From Plazaster borealis (Eukaryota > Echinodermata > Asteroidea > Forcipulatida > Labidiasteridae): 64,000 nt of DNA. Made by a program: the position numbers and the translations under genes. The stretch is taken from positions 20,817,063 to 20,881,062 of the forward strand of contig CM037472.1 of assembly GCA_021014325.1 (NCBI GenBank), read 5' to 3'. Positions 54,291-64,000 of the stretch are shown one piece after another. Under the pieces are notes generated by a model. It saw only the letters and a program-made list of their open reading frames with translations, searched no databases and had not been told where the DNA came from. How positions within the stretch are numbered: position 1 is the stretch's first letter; the number at the start of each line of letters is the position of its first letter.

Positions 54291-55854
54291 TACTCAGTTT
54301 ATAAGTTGCAGTTAGTAACTTTCTCCTTTAACAGGCCGGATTCTTGTGCATGTAATCAAACTTCAAATGTTTTTAAAATTCCGTTTGAGCTTTAGCCAAC
54401 TTTAAAAAGGTGGGAATTATAAGGCAACTTTAAAAAGGTGGGATTTTTATCAGTTTCACTGTAGGTGCAGTGACTGTTTAGCTTGCCCTGGTGAACTATG
54501 GTCAGTTGAGTAATTACAATATATGCACTTGGCTCTCCAGATTGTATCAAGATAAATGGTACACCATGCTGGTATCTAGATTGCACTGTGTACCTAAACA
54601 TCATGACACAGCTACAGACTGAAGATATTTTTAGTTGAGTGATAATTTAGTTACAGGGTACATACATGTAAAGTCACTGGTACTTAATACTAATGCATGG
54701 AATCATAAAAAATTAAAAAATATGAATTGGGGTCAGACTAGAGTATTGGGTCTGGGTCATGTGGTCAGTTGATTTAGTGGTTCATGCAGTCTTTATGCAG
54801 GTACAGTTGACTCTTATTATTACAAGATCGCCGGGACTGAGCAAATGACCTCTTTATAACCCTAACCCCCATCAGGGTCCCTCCACATACCCTGCCAAAT
54901 ACAACAGAATGCAACACAGTTGAAATGAGAACCATGCCAATTGCAACAAAATGCAACAAGGGATTTTGTTGCATTGTGCAGGCATGTTGTTTGTGTTAGG
55001 ACTGAGCAATTCAAAGAATGACATCTGAGTTGACTGCCAAATGCAACAGATTACAACAACTTTTACCATTTGGTGCATACTGTTGCATTTAGCATGGTTA
55101 GGGATTTATAACAGGAATGTTGTTACAAGAGGACAGCAAAACAAAGAAACACGAAGCAGAAATGAGATTCGGGACTTCAGAATGTAATCTTTATTATAGG
55201 CCTAAGCAGAACCTTTTTATAAAGTGCTCTTCATGGTCATGTGGTCAGTTGATTAAGTGGTTCATGCAGACTCTATGCAGGTAATTACAGTGGACTCTCA
55301 TTGTAACAAGATCGCCGGTACTGGTCAAATTACCTCTTTTATAAGAGGACAGCAAAACAAAGAAACTCAAAGCAGAAATAAGGTTCAGGATTTCAGAATG
55401 TAGGTCTTTATTTAAGCAGATCTCATTATAACTGTGCTCTTTATAATGAGGGTTGACTGTATTTATGTAGGAGTTGTGGAAAATTGCTGAAGATTCATTC
55501 CTGGAACTACAATGTGACTGTGTTTGTAGCGCAAGCGAATGGCTCACTTCACGGGCATAATATTTAGAAATTTGGATTTATTAACTAAATTAAATATACT
55601 TCATTCTTGCTCAGTCATAGGTTACATATTATACGCGTAATTGGTCTATAATCAAAGGTGTATGACAATGTAATACATCACTTCCGTGGCCATACCGAAA
55701 AAGCCAATTAGTTTACACAAAATCTGATGAAGAAAAATAATAGCAAAAAGGAAATTTAGTTGAAGTGAAAACAAGAAGTCAAAGTTGATTTACAAGTTGG
55801 ATTGAAAACATCAAAATGCTGTGGGAAAAGAATTAAATGAGGAATGAGAATTAG

Positions 55855-55960
55855 CTGTTGCAAACTGATTACCAACCAAATGAACCTGATGGTATAAATG
55901 CAAAAAATAGTTAATGGCCTGACGTTTCGACCCTAGCAGAGTCTTTCTCGAAGGCTAAAA
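55855..55960 (+). repeat. CTGACGTTTCGACCC dispersed repeat
   Basis: TTAGCTGTTGCAAACTG, then GCAAAAAATAGTTAATGGCC, TGACGTTTCGACCCTAGC and AGTCTTTCTCGAAGGC. The same modules occur in reverse at 14228-14347, so this is one family. Confidence 0.75.
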
Positions 55961-56254
55961 TTGACAACACAACACACATAAACAGTATACAAGTGTAACA
56001 GAAGCAGTCAAGTGGAAATAGATGAATAGAGACAGAGAGGGGCAGAAAATAATTAAATACACTCACTTGAGATAAAGTATACTTATTTTTCCTTAACTAA
56101 AAGCTTGCACTTAAAAGTAAATGGATAATGATTTAAACAGGAAACATTGCAAGTCATTGAAAGCTTTCTTAAAAGGATTGTTTCAACTCTTAAGTACATG
56201 TATGCGTGTTTCTTGGTAGAACCTTGTGCCACCCAGAAATGTACAGTTTATGTA

Positions 56255-56470
56255 TAGCGTGTCATGGCCGAGCGGTCTAGAGCACAGAACTCAAGCTCTG
56301 GTGGCTGAGTCATCGTAGAGTGAAGGTTCGAATCCCGGTCGCGACACTTGTATCCTTGAGAAGGACACTGAACTGTAATTGCTTCTCATCACCCAGGAGT
56401 ATTTGGGTACATGTATGTCTGAGGGTAGAGATTGTTGATGTGAATGATTAGCAACCTTTGCGCCCATTTG
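56255..56470 (+). mobile_element. tRNA-Leu-derived SINE (S2)
   Basis: The head GTGTCATGGCCGAGCGGTCT (box A) ... GGTTCGAATCCCGGTCGCGA (box B) keeps a CAA at the anticodon-like position. The body TTGAGAAGGACACTGAAC, TTGCTTCTCATCACCCAGG follows. The acceptor stem pairs for only five bases, so I do not call a tRNA gene. A second copy is at 57172. Confidence 0.75.
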
Positions 56471-56541
56471 GCTTCTGGTGCTGCATAGATAGTTTCAGGT
56501 ATGCTTAGGACCTGATGAAAAGAGGTAGTAATAACAGTGTC

Positions 56542-56700
56542 GGGCATGATACTCTTCCTACTTGAAAGAAAATTGAACAATTATGATTAAATAGCCTGAA
56601 ATGTCTGAAAGCCCACACCATGTGTACATAGGTCAGCCATTGTACTCGATAAAATATTCCTACTTTTTTTCCAAGGATTAAATACATGTATCATGCCCAG
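56542..56700 (+). repeat. Dispersed repeat with GGCATGATATT ends, copy
   Basis: Begins GGGCATGATACTCTTCC and ends AATACATGTATCATGCCC. Shares the GAAATGTCTGAAAGCC / CCATGTGTACATAGGTCAGCC segment with the other copies. Confidence 0.7.
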
Positions 56701-57171
56701 TGAACAATTTCCCTCATATAGCATAGCAAAAATGCTACACAAATTGTATCAGTTGCTAACTAAAAAAACAGCAGTTGCTTCTCAATATTAGCATTCAGTG
56801 TGCACAAAGTCTGTTCAGTCAAAATATTTTTCTATGCAGAAATGCTGGATGAAATCGTTCCCTGATGCCTGTAGTGTAATGCGATTTGAGAGGCTCATCT
56901 ACTCGGCTTGAAAAAGCGCATAATAAATACACATTAATATTATTATAATACCAGTTCAATTTAGGCCACAAAGGCCATTGCCTCCGTTGCCTTGGTGCCC
57001 CTAAGAAATATTCTCAAAGGACATTCTGGAATTCTAATCGGGGAAATTATCATTTCCATCTTCGGGAATAGAACAGATCCAATTTCTGAAAATTGAGATA
57101 CGATTAGGAAGGCGTATTTGATTTAATGGCTATCCTGTTGCTAACAACCTTTTCGCTACTTCCGGAGCCAA

Positions 57172-57372
57172 AGCGTGTCATGGCCGAGCGGTCTAGAGCA
57201 CAGAACTCAAGCTCTGGTGGCTGAGTCATCGAAGAGTGTAGGTTCAAATCCCGGTTGCGACACTTGTACCCTTGAGAAGGGCACTGAAATATAATTGCTT
57301 CTCATCACCCAGGAGTATTGGGTACATATATGTCTGAGGGTAGAGATTGTTAATGTGAGTGATTACATTTTG
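57172..57372 (+). mobile_element. tRNA-Leu-derived SINE (S2), second copy
   Basis: Near-identical to 56255-56470 through TGAGGGTAGAGATTGTTAATG, differing at scattered bases (GGTTCAAATCCCGGTTGCGA). Confidence 0.75.
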
Positions 57373-58625
57373 TGTTTAATTTGACGTAGAAATCAGTTAT
57401 TTCATCATTCCAAGGCATTTCTCTTCACAGAAAATGATAATTCTGAGAAGATCTTCACTCTTTGCAAAACTTATCTGAAAGGCAAGTCCATAAATTATGT
57501 TTTTCATGCATAAATCCTAAAATAAAAAAACTAAATATAAGTGCATTTCCTTTGGGCTTCTGGTAATGGTTGGAGCCAGTTTATGTGAAGTGGGCGTGGC
57601 TTACCGTGGTAATTATGTCACATTTACAAACATGATAAATAATCTAACAGGTTGTAACAGAACCACAAATACTGATCTTTTTTTCCTAATTATCTTTTTG
57701 ATAGTGTACTGTTGCTGTTATTTAACAAGTCAAATTAGTATTTTCAATCAATACAGGATATTTTGTATTCTCTTTATTGAAAAGTTACATGTTTACATTA
57801 CATCAGATAATGCAAACTGTTTCCAAGGCAACGTAATCATTACATACTCTCATTGAACTACTAGAGTTAATAATTAAAAAATAGAATATCATTATGTGAA
57901 GCCTTTTTGCTCTGCATAAAGCTTGTTAAAGCTGTCACATTCCCTGCATCCAATACTTGTAATGACTACCAAACGTCATAATGTAAAAAAGGATGCTGAC
58001 CAATTTCCCTGTCTGCCTCAGATTGATTTTTTACATTTGTGTGCCTGGAAGGAAAACAAAAAAAACCACATCTCCGCCATGATTTGAGATCTTCAACCAT
58101 CCATCTACTTATCATAACCTGGTACCATCATCATGTTCAGTACAACATCAGCTACCGCGCTAGCTTAAACTCATTGCTTCCTGTATCGTATGCAGTCAGT
58201 CCTCCCACCTTGGTCCGTGGGGGTGACGGCATCAACCTCTCTGTGTTACATTCGAGAATCGTCTGCGATGGATCTTCTCTGATCTAATAAAGGCGAATGC
58301 ATGACCTATTTGGTTTCGAACTGATTGTTTTTTTGCTGCTCGCTTCAGGCTCATGTGATACTTTCAATGTAATTTAATTCCTCATAAACAAAATGGAAAA
58401 TAATTGAAATTAAAGTAATTCTAGATTTGAATGTTTGCTGTAAATCTATATGCTGTGTAATTGTTACTTATAATTGTTTTCCACATAAATAATTTCCTAG
58501 TCGAAATGTAGTGACTTTTTCAAAGTAAATATTAAGTGTACACAAACAAATGTGATTTGAAAATATGATTTACGTACATGACACATTTGTGAAAGTGTTC
58601 CCTGTAGTGCAGGTTTGCTAAAAAA

Positions 58626-58825
58626 CAGGCATGATATTCTTCCTATTCTAGTCTGATTTCCTATTTTTTGGCCCTTGGAAAAATCAGCATAAACTGTGAT
58701 TAAATTTAGATTAAAGAGCCTGAAAAGACTATTTTGAAGGCCTACACCATGTGTATGTAAGTTAGCCCTTCTACTCAATCAAATCTTCCTACTTTTTTTC
58801 CCAAGGACCAAATATCATGCCTTTA
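58626..58825 (+). repeat. Dispersed repeat with GGCATGATATT ends, copy
   Basis: Begins CAGGCATGATATTCTTCC and ends CCAAATATCATGCC, about 200 bp. It is the most complete plus-strand copy. Confidence 0.75.
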
Positions 58826-58997
58826 AAAATAAAAATAGTATCTTTACTTTTAAGATCCTCTTTAAATGTTTATTGTTGCGCCTTCTCCAGAGTGAAAGAA
58901 AAAAAAAGAACATTCCTGTCAAGGCAAGACTTGAATATTCGATAATTTTGTTTTTATTAAGTTGACTGATAACAAACAGGAATGGGTTCTGTGGCCA

Positions 58998-59184
58998 GGG
59001 CCCAATTTCATAGAGCTGCTTAAGCACAAAAAGTAGCTAAGCATAACAAAATTACGCTTACCAGAATAAGGTTACCAGCCAAACTACCGTGTCACAAATA
59101 CAATTTGTGACTGGTATCATGCTCATTTCTGCTTAGCCGAAAATTGTTAAGCAATATTTTCTGCTTAAAGCAGCTCTATGAAAT
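58998..59184. mobile_element. Palindromic MITE family B copy
   Basis: Begins GGGCCCAATTTCATAGAGCTG and ends CAGCTCTATGAAAT, followed directly by an AAT-rich SINE tail that begins the reverse-strand SINE at 59195. Confidence 0.78.
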
Positions 59185-59194
59185 AATAATAATT

Positions 59195-59607
59195 TATAAT
59201 AATAATAATGCAGTTCTTATATAGCACTTTATACTCCCAATGGGTGTCTCAAAGCGCTCAGTATTTTTCCTACAAGGTAAGTGGAGTTACGTGTTGAAGT
59301 ATGAGACTTATTCCTTTGCAGAGCACCATGTAATGGTTTACAAGGTGCTGTGGCGCAATATGCTGCCGATCAAACCAGGTACACCGGGGCGAACCCCTTC
59401 TCTTTACGCTAAGTGCACTGGGTTCTTTTACGTGCATTACACAACACATGGGACCTACGGCTTAACGTCCCATCCGAAGGACGAAGCATGTGGTTAAGTG
59501 TCTTGCTTAAGGACACAAGTGTCACGACTGGGATTCGAACCCACACTCTGCTGATCAGAAACACCAGAGCTTGAGTTCGGTGTTCTTATCCGCTGGGCCC
59601 AGCTAGT
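59195..59607 (-). mobile_element. tRNA-derived SINE (S1), complete, reverse strand
   Basis: On the minus strand a tRNA-like head with box B GGGTTCGAATCCCAGTCGTG and ACTCAAGCTCTGGTG leads into the S1 body and ends in ATATAAGAACTGCATTATTATT. The AAT tail lies at 59188-59210. It directly follows a family B MITE. Confidence 0.78.
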
Positions 59608-60037
59608 TAAACAGACAAGTATGACGGGTAGACAAGCACAAGACAACAAAACAAACAACTGAATTAAAACGTTGTGGAATGATTGATGAGTACAGCTCAG
59701 AGTGTAGCAATATCGAGCATCTGTGTGAGGGTACTCGGATGTAATTAAGAAAAGCAACTGTGTGATACTGTCTGATCCGCCAATCATCTTAAATTGGATG
59801 AGCACAAGCTTGAGGTTTATTCTGTCTCCATGCACTCGGGGAAATTAGTCGAAAATAATTTGACTGAAAGTAAACGTGGCAGTGACACTCTCCAGTTGTT
59901 GTTGTTCAATTTGAAAAAATGTACAAAATGTTTACATAAATAAACTGCATGATTCACATGCTCTTACCTAGACGTTTCAGTTGCTCACAAGTTTTTCAAA
60001 AGCAAGCAAATTGTTTGTCTCATTAAATACTTTTTAT

Positions 60038-60100
60038 GCAAAAAATAGTTAATGGCCTGACGTTTCGACCCTAGCAGAGTCTTTCTCGAAGGCTAAAGGC
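60038..60100 (+). repeat. CTGACGTTTCGACCC dispersed repeat
   Basis: Core only: GCAAAAAATAGTTAATGGCC, TGACGTTTCGACCCTAGC, AGTCTTTCTCGAAGGC. It is immediately followed by a reverse-strand S3 SINE. Confidence 0.75.
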
Positions 60101-60109
60101 CTTTTAAGT

Positions 60110-60305
60110 AATTTTGGTTGGGTTGAACAAAGACAAATTGACTAGAGCAGGATTTGAACCTGCAACCTTCGGATTGCTGGCACTCTACCAATTGAGCTAT
60201 CTCGCCCAAATTGGGCCTCCCAATTTGTCAATATCTTTGTTCGGGGTGCCAGTAAGGAGCCATCCAACCTGTAACTGCCGTATAGCCAGGGATCACAACC
60301 AAATG
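60110..60305 (-). mobile_element. tRNA-derived SINE (S3), reverse strand
   Basis: On the minus strand the core GGGCGAGATAGCTCAATTGG ... GGTTCAAATCCTGCTC is the best-preserved tRNA-like part of the family. TGATCCCTGGCTATACGGC precedes it and TTTGTCTTTGTTCAACCC follows. Confidence 0.72.
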
Positions 60306-63300
60306 TTAAACACTTTTAAATTTATAGACAAATTTAGGTAATGAGGACTTTAATAAGATTTGTTAAAAAGAAATTTAGAAATGCAACTTACATGTACTTA
60401 GTATTTCACATTATTTATGTGATCTGATAGTGAATTTCCCAGACAAATAACATTTTTACCATATGAGATACACTAATTATGCTGTGTACAAGTACACGTA
60501 CTGTACATGATGAGAAATCAAGACAGTGTGTGTGTGGGTGAAGATTTAACGTAATGGTTAGGCTGAACAATCAATGATGCAAACAATTTCCCTGTATCTT
60601 CCATAAGAAAAGAGAAACCCCCCCAAGGCAAAAAAGGCCTTCCATTTCTGTGATTAAAGACGGGTAGCTCTAATACAGGTCAGGTGGGGCACGCAATCTC
60701 ATGAGGCAAAAAAACAAAAACATGTTTAGCGTTCTGCCTTTTTGAAAAAAAGGAAGGAGGAGGGCTATTTTTCAAGATGGTTGCCAGCTTTTTTTCAGAA
60801 TGGCCACCACTTGGACTCAGGAAATCACATGTTGGCTTCTTATGGGCAAGATGAAACGGAAAATGATACCAAAAAGATGTTGAATTTTTCACAAAATTTC
60901 CTCAGAGATCGTTAAATTGAACATTTTCCCCCGTTTTTTTTTCACCAACAAAAAGAAGAAAAATAGCAGGTGGCCTCTCAAAAGGAAGCGAGTGGGGACT
61001 CTAAACAGGAATTTTCTTTTTATTTGGCCTAAAGTGCTTCCAGGGAGATGGCTAGTCAAGCTATTAAAACAACCTACCTACTAGAAGCAAGTCATGTAAA
61101 GTTCACTGACTAGAGAGTCTGGCAAATGTCATCTAAAGGAAAAATGACTCTGCCACTGAGAAAATAGAAGGAAAATAGCGCAAATTAATAATTTGAAGAC
61201 ATATAGGACGTTTAAAAGGAGTTTCGAGATAGAGCCATATTTATATTATTTGCATTATTATACATTATATTATAATCCACAATATCGTCACTATTTAGCT
61301 AGGTTTAGATGCTCAGCACATAAACTAGTTGAGGTTGGGAGATATGTGTAGAATTTAATAATTGTATTTGTTGGAAGATGTTGAAACAGAAATTCACTTT
61401 GTTTGCTTTTGTTAAATGTTTAATGTATTAAGAAAGAAGTTGTATGATATAATTGGTCAAAATTACACGGATTTTAGCATCTTATCTGAGAAGGACAAGT
61501 TTATTTTCCTTATGAGTTCTCATGATAAAACCATCATTGATATTTGTGTTCTCGCTAACCTCTTCTTCTTTTTAATATATTTTAAAGTTTAAGTTTTGTT
61601 ATTACTTTGTTGTAACCCTTCCCCATGGTATGGGGTTCGTTCCGGGGTTTTTTTTTTTTGGGGGGGGGGGAATAAAATTAATGCAATACAATAATAACAA
61701 TGGATGGGCTCATTTGTAATTATGCATTTATTAATAATTGTGATGGTTTTTTTTTCCATTGAATCCCATGTCATTTGCTGAAGATCTATTTGTCTTTAAA
61801 AAGTTTTAATTAAGAACAGAAATACATTGGTTTTGTTCCCCACATTATATTTACTGACATTAGTGGTTTGGTCTAGACATTAGTGGTTTGGTCTACATGT
61901 CCATAGCAGATTATTATTCAGATGCTTAAATTCAGCCCTGTGTCTGTGGGCCATGGAGGGGTCAATGTGGGTTTTTATTCAGGGATTTCAGCTGGCTACA
62001 TTAATCAAACAATCCACCCTCAAAGATTTAATCATTAACTCTCGTTGGAAATATTGTGGTATTCAGAGACACTTTTTGTATTGTAATTGTTGTATTATTG
62101 GTCCTCTCTGAATGATTGATCTACGTGCAGCATGTAAGCCAATTGTAAAGATCTCCAACAGAACAATTCGCTAGAAAGCAGATATTAATTTATATAGGTT
62201 ACCAAGATCAAAATTCAATGTCAAGGGTCGAATTAGGGGGAAAAATCCACAAGACCAAAGGGCTTGTTGCTCAAAATGTTTACTGTCCCAGAATTGTTCT
62301 AACAAGACCAGAACAGTTTAACATGCATACTGTTTTTATTTGAACAAGCACTATGACATACAGTATATGAGAAGATTGATCTCATTTGTCTTTATGGGTA
62401 CATACATAGCCTACTTTATTACTCAATAGAATTGAAAGGTGTTTATCATACTCAAAGTCAACATTTGAACATAACTTGTTTTTGTTTGAGATAATGTATT
62501 ACACAGTGAGGTTCTATTATTCAATTGAAAAACACAGGACTGCTGGACCTGTCCAGTCATGAGTTTACTGGCCCGACAATTAAAACTACTGGCCTCGGGC
62601 CTGTGGTTCAGTGTTAAATTCAAACCCTGAAGGTAATTCATATTATTAGTGACTTGTTCACTACTTATATTGTTTGAAGAACAACGTGTAGTACCTAGCA
62701 ATTTGCAAATTCCTTTAAAAAAAATATATTTAAATAAATTTGAAGATTTACTTTAAAATAATAAATGCAAATTCAAATTTCTTTTTTTCTTTTCTTTTTT
62801 TTTCTTCATAAACAGGCGAACTAATTACAGTTTGTACAAATTCTACTGCAATTTGGCTGGTCCTTTGTTTCTGTAAAATCACAGAATATATCAATGTAAA
62901 GCGAATCTTTGATTGCTTTGTAGCTCTATAAAATTATTGTTTTGGTATATTTATTTAAATCATCAACCAAAACCCCCCCCCCCAAAAAAAAAAACATTCA
63001 AATTACAGCAGCTGAAATACCGAAATAAACAGGAAAAAAAGGTTTAAAAACGGCAAACACAATGCAATACTCCACTTTAACATTAGGCCCTGGTTGAATT
63101 GCTGCTTTTAATTTTGTCTGTACATTTGTACAGGACAAAACTTGTGCGATGTGCCCTTCACCATCTACTAATGTACATGTATGTAAAATGAATTGTCAAT
63201 TGTAATTTCTGGTGTCCTAATTATAACGCAATGTGGAATCCGCCAGACGTTATTGACTCGTCATCCCCAAAGTGGTACTGAATTCGTGTCTTGTTAATAG

Positions 63301-63691
63301 ACCAGGATGAGATTAGAAGTCTCTCTTCTCTGAATTGGAATGTTGACTTTGCTTCAGCATAGTCGCTTCTTTTTCCTCAAAGTGGCCACTTCAGTTTATT
63401 TAGACAGTACCTTCATTTTGTGCTGCATTTGTGGCATGACGTACCATCATGTCTTCATTGTGTTCTGGGAATCTCAGGAATTCTTTAGAGGATTTTTCGG
63501 TGAGGTGGGGGAGGGAGGTACTACTGTACAAGAGGGGAAAAGTGTGTTACAGCATGAGAACATTTGGGGGGGCTCCCTCTGCCACGTATCGGGCATAGTA
63601 TAAGTACTGTTGATGAGTTTTATTTTACTGATTTTACAAGTTGATGATTTACATCAATAACAAACAGTTAGTTTTACATGTAACTTGATAG

Positions 63692-64000
63692 TTAATTAAT
63701 GACCACAAAAACTTACTTGGTAAGAAGCACTGCAGCTGTTGATAATGTATTTATAACATTTTGAGAAACAATCCCCTTCTAATGAGTGTTGTTTTAGAGA
63801 AAGGAATTCAAACAAATTTCAATCTGAGAAACATTTTTGCATGAAACTTTTCTCAGACTGTGTATTCCAATTGCGGATTATTCCTCCTGCAAGGACATAA
63901 CTGCTCCAGATTTTCAGCAATATCTCAAATACGCTCCCACCTTATGAAATGAATTTTTCACAGGTTAGTTTTCTTGTATATATCTACATTTTTATAGGAT
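63692..64000. mobile_element. MITE family A-like copy running off the window end
   Basis: Contains family-A-like segments (AACTTACTTGGTAAGAAG, GCTGTTGATAATG, CATTTTGAGAAACAATC) and interior similar to the 31878-32260 subfamily (GTGTATTCCAATTGCGGATT). The left end is decayed and the right end is outside the window. Confidence 0.6.

Larger units (their letters stand above)
54291..64000 (+). other. PPP1R37 intron 2 continuation, no exon recognised
   Basis: I searched for leucine-rich-repeat exons following the IVQQLQ junction and found none. The region holds SINEs (56255-56470, 57172-57372, 59195-59607, 60110-60305), MITEs, the fragment CCTGACGTTTCGACCCTAGC at two sites, homopolymer runs and A/T-rich sequence. 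Stretches 60310-63690 show no repeat or gene that I recognise apart from low-complexity runs. Confidence 0.5.

Noticed and set aside
56255..56350. tRNA-Leu gene with CAA anticodon (and twin at 57172)
   Set aside because: The acceptor stem pairs for only about five bases and the unit is followed by the same non-tRNA body in both copies, so it is a SINE head.
60130..60210. tRNA gene on the minus strand
   Set aside because: Boxes A and B are good, but the same core with conserved non-tRNA flanks recurs at 11.8, 26.8 and 27.7 kb, so it is a SINE.
1..64000. CRISPR arrays, bacterial operons or Shine-Dalgarno sites
   Set aside because: The sequence is plainly eukaryotic with spliced genes; no regularly spaced direct repeats with unique spacers were seen.

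Overview
This is nuclear DNA from an animal. Spliced exons with GT/AG junctions, long introns and dense fossil transposons make up most of the 64 kb. The encoded proteins look like ordinary metazoan orthologues. A Ty3-like retrotransposon with an unusual domain order, of a kind reported from deuterostomes, and the many short fold-back elements and tRNA-derived SINEs suggest a marine invertebrate deuterostome. My best guess is an echinoderm such as a sea star, but this is an inference, not an identification.

Layout. (1) 1-9.7 kb, + strand: last five coding exons of GTP cyclohydrolase I (GCH1). The first exon lies left of the window. Its introns carry fold-back elements and an 11-bp minisatellite. 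(2) 9.7-20.9 kb: intergenic, made of MITEs, SINEs and three tandem arrays, with no convincing gene. (3) 20.9-30.3 kb, + strand: a complete nine-exon FANCL, the RING E3 ligase of the Fanconi anaemia pathway. (4) 30.3-36.0 kb: convergent intergenic region full of inverted-repeat elements. (5) 36.0-45.1 kb, - strand: a complete ten-exon vaccinia-related kinase (VRK1/VRK2 type) with an unusual basic repeat tail. (6) 45.1-45.9 kb: head-to-head promoter region. (7) 45.9 kb onward, + strand: first two coding exons of PPP1R37, a PP1 regulatory subunit. The rest of the gene must lie right of the window. (8) 48.4-54.1 kb: a 5'-truncated LTR retrotransposon in PPP1R37 intron 2, with domain order gag-protease-integrase-RT-RNase H. 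(9) 54.2-64 kb: remaining intron sequence with SINEs and MITEs.

The host genes do not form a pathway. They cover tetrahydrobiopterin synthesis, crosslink repair, nuclear serine/threonine kinase signalling and PP1 regulation. The tail-to-tail FANCL/VRK pair matches the human VRK2/FANCL arrangement and is probably ancient synteny. The most distinctive items are the integrase-before-RT element, the repeat tail of the kinase with a stop codon inside a transposon end, and a MITE family whose arms are conserved but whose central hairpins differ.
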